NCBI GenBank assembly: GCA_963578885.1
Contig: CAUZEQ010000083.1
Coordinates: forward strand, 1 to 16,419
Source of the DNA: UBA8437 sp963578885
Lineage (GTDB): Bacteria; Planctomycetota; Planctomycetia; Planctomycetales; Planctomycetaceae
Length of the DNA: 16,419 nt
Direction of reading: 5' to 3'
Position 1 is the first letter of the stretch; every line of letters begins with the position of its first letter. Below the pieces are notes generated by a model. That model saw only the letters and a list, made by a program, of their open reading frames with translations, had not been told where the DNA came from and searched no databases. Of the stretch, positions 15,033 to 16,419 are shown piece after piece. The position numbers were made by a program, and so were the translations under genes.

Positions 15033-16419
15033 TCAGTCCCAATCGAGCGGAGCCTGCCAGGCCTGCTTGAGGTCGGCGAGTCGAGAATCGATCAGCAGGC
15101 GGCCCTCGCCGCTGCGGATTTCGAGCCGATCGTCTTCGTTGGTAGTTCCGACCTCGACCACCGGTTGCCCGGCCAGGGCCTCGCGGAAGGCCTCTTCACA
15201 CCCATCGGGCACCTCAACCAGGAACCGGGTGGGACTCTCGGAAAACAGCAGCACGGCCTCATCGAGTCCGTCGGAGGCCTTGGCCAGTTCCCCCAGGTCC
15301 AACGTGGCTCCGATCCCGCCGGCGAACGCCATCTCGGCAACGGCGACTGCGAGTCCACCTTCGCTGAGGTCGTGGCAGCTGCGGAGTGTGCCGGCGGAGA
15401 TGGCTGCGTGGAGTCCGGCGAAGAGCTTCGGAGCATTTTCCAGATCCACTCGAGGGACCGCTCCACCCGAGAGCGAGTTGACCAGTGCCAGGTGGCTGCC
15501 TCCGAGTTCGTCACGGGTGTGACCGACCAGCAGCAGCGTGTTGCCTGGCTGCTTGAAGTCCATCGAGACGATGGCGGTGATGTCATCGACCTGTCCCAGG
15601 GCGCTGATCAGCAGTGTGGGGGGAATGGCGATGCTTTGTCGCTGGCCCGAGGAGTCGTCCCAGGCGAATTCGTTGTTGAGGCTGTCCTTGCCGCTGATGA
15701 AGGGTGTGCCGAAGGCGACGGCGGCGTCGTAGCAGCCCAGGGCGGCCCGCACGAGGCTCCCCAGAGTCTCGGGCCGGTCGGTGTTGCCCCAGCAGAAGTT
15801 GTCGAGGATGGCGATTCTGGCCGGATCGGCCCCGGTGGCGATGCAGTTCCGCAGCGCCTCGTCGATCGCGGCAACAGCCATCCAGTAGGGGTCGAGGTCC
15901 CCGTAGTGGGGGTTGAGTCCACAGGAGATGACGAGGCCGCGGTTCGAGTCGAGGTCGGGACGGACGACTGCGGCGTCGGAGGGTCCATCGTCGGCGGCAC
16001 CGACCAGTGGTTTCAGCACGCTGCCGGCCTGCACCTCGTGGTCGTACTGCCGGATGACCCACTCCTTGCTGCAGACATTCAGCGACCCGAGGATGCCCAG
16101 CAGGTCCTCGTCCCAGCGGTCTCGCCGGGGCAGTTGCAGCTCCTGTGCCGGTGGCGGAGTGTAGACGGCCTCGCGGATGACCGGAGGTCTTCCGTTGTGG
16201 AGGAACTCCATCGTGAGTTCACCGACGGTGGTGCCGTCGTACTTGAGGACCAGGGAGTCGGTGTCCTGGAACTCCCCGATCGCCGCGGCCTCGACACCCT
16301 CGGACTCGCACAGCGAGCGGAATTCGTCCCAGTTCTCGGGTGGCACCGACAGCACCATGCGTTCCTGGGCTTCGGAGATCCAGATCTCGGTGTACGAGAG
16401 TCCCTCGTATTTCAGCGGT
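15033..16419 (-). CDS. purL: Phosphoribosylformylglycinamidine synthase subunit PurL, C-terminal part (partial)
   Basis: PurL catalyses the ATP- and glutamine-dependent conversion of FGAR to FGAM in de novo purine synthesis, in the cytoplasm. The frame stays open to the window edge, so the 5' part is missing; 461 residues are present. The upstream end contains EIWISEAQERMVL (around 16350-16387), a conserved PurL segment, so the ATG at 16358 is internal and not the start. Other hallmarks are GTPFISGKDSLNNEF (about 15670-15715), in the second nucleotide-binding half, and SCHDLSEGGLAVAVAEMAFAGG-type sequence near 15330-15385, typical of the C-terminal AIR-synthase-related domain. The protein ends QAWQAPLDWD without a glutamine amidotransferase domain. 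It is thus the split type that works with separate PurQ and PurS, which are not in this window. It converges on the small membrane-protein gene. Confidence 0.95.
   Translation of the reverse strand, partial: PLKYEGLSYTEIWISEAQERMVLSVPPENWDEFRSLCESEGVEAAAIGEFQDTDSLVLKYDGTTVGELTMEFLHNGRPPVIREAVYTPPPAQELQLPRRDRWDEDLLGILGSLNVCSKEWVIRQYDHEVQAGSVLKPLVGAADDGPSDAAVVRPDLDSNRGLVISCGLNPHYGDLDPYWMAVAAIDEALRNCIATGADPARIAILDNFCWGNTDRPETLGSLVRAALGCYDAAVAFGTPFISGKDSLNNEFAWDDSSGQRQSIAIPPTLLISALGQVDDITAIVSMDFKQPGNTLLLVGHTRDELGGSHLALVNSLSGGAVPRVDLENAPKLFAGLHAAISAGTLRSCHDLSEGGLAVAVAEMAFAGGIGATLDLGELAKASDGLDEAVLLFSESPTRFLVEVPDGCEEAFREALAGQPVVEVGTTNEDDRLEIRSGEGRLLIDSRLADLKQAWQAPLDWD

Noticed and set aside
15033..16358. 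Treating purL as a complete gene starting at the ATG at 16358
   Set aside because: The frame stays open upstream and encodes the conserved PurL segment ending SEAQER directly before that Met, so the gene continues past the window.

Overview
The window is GC-rich and tightly packed with genes. It looks like chromosomal DNA from a planctomycete (phylum Planctomycetota). The evidence is the combination of a Tat-exported Gfo/Idh/MocA oxidoreductase, very large secreted or membrane proteins of no recognised family, weak Shine-Dalgarno usage, and GC-rich intergenic palindromes. This placement is inferred from gene content; there is no rRNA or other decisive marker here. No tRNA, rRNA, CRISPR array, integrase or intact transposase is visible. 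Almost everything is on the minus strand; the one exception is a small membrane-protein gene.

Layout in minus-strand reading order (from high to low coordinates). (1) 16419-15033: the C-terminal half of PurL (purine synthesis), cut by the window edge. (2) 14996-14763: a plus-strand gene for a 77-residue protein with two membrane segments, convergent with purL and preceded by a nine-unit hexanucleotide microsatellite. (3) 14578-11638: a two-gene unit with a 17-nt overlap, encoding a Tat-exported Gfo/Idh/MocA protein with altered family motifs and a PYROXD2/CrtI-type FAD oxidoreductase. (4) 11641-11408: a 234-bp imperfect inverted repeat, MITE/REP-like, whose CTAG end contains the stop codon of the FAD oxidoreductase. 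(5) 11224-9373: a D-2-hydroxyacid dehydrogenase of the glyoxylate/hydroxypyruvate reductase type, followed by an inositol-monophosphatase-family phosphatase. (6) 9254-118: two giant genes joined by an ATGA stop/start overlap, encoding exported, membrane-anchored, beta-rich proteins of 1175 and 1870 residues.

The giant pair is the most unusual part. Read by eye, the two proteins contain three copies of one plan: a long extracytoplasmic beta-rich region followed by a C-terminal cassette of about three membrane helices. The 1870-residue protein seems to be two such modules fused end to end, with a signal-peptide-like helix at the joint that would return the second module to the outside. A nine-G tract lies exactly at that joint. 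A structural or scaffolding role in the planctomycete envelope is a reasonable hypothesis, but no enzymatic motif was seen. The dehydrogenase and phosphatase upstream may share a transcript with the giant pair; nothing in the sequence shows that they work with it.
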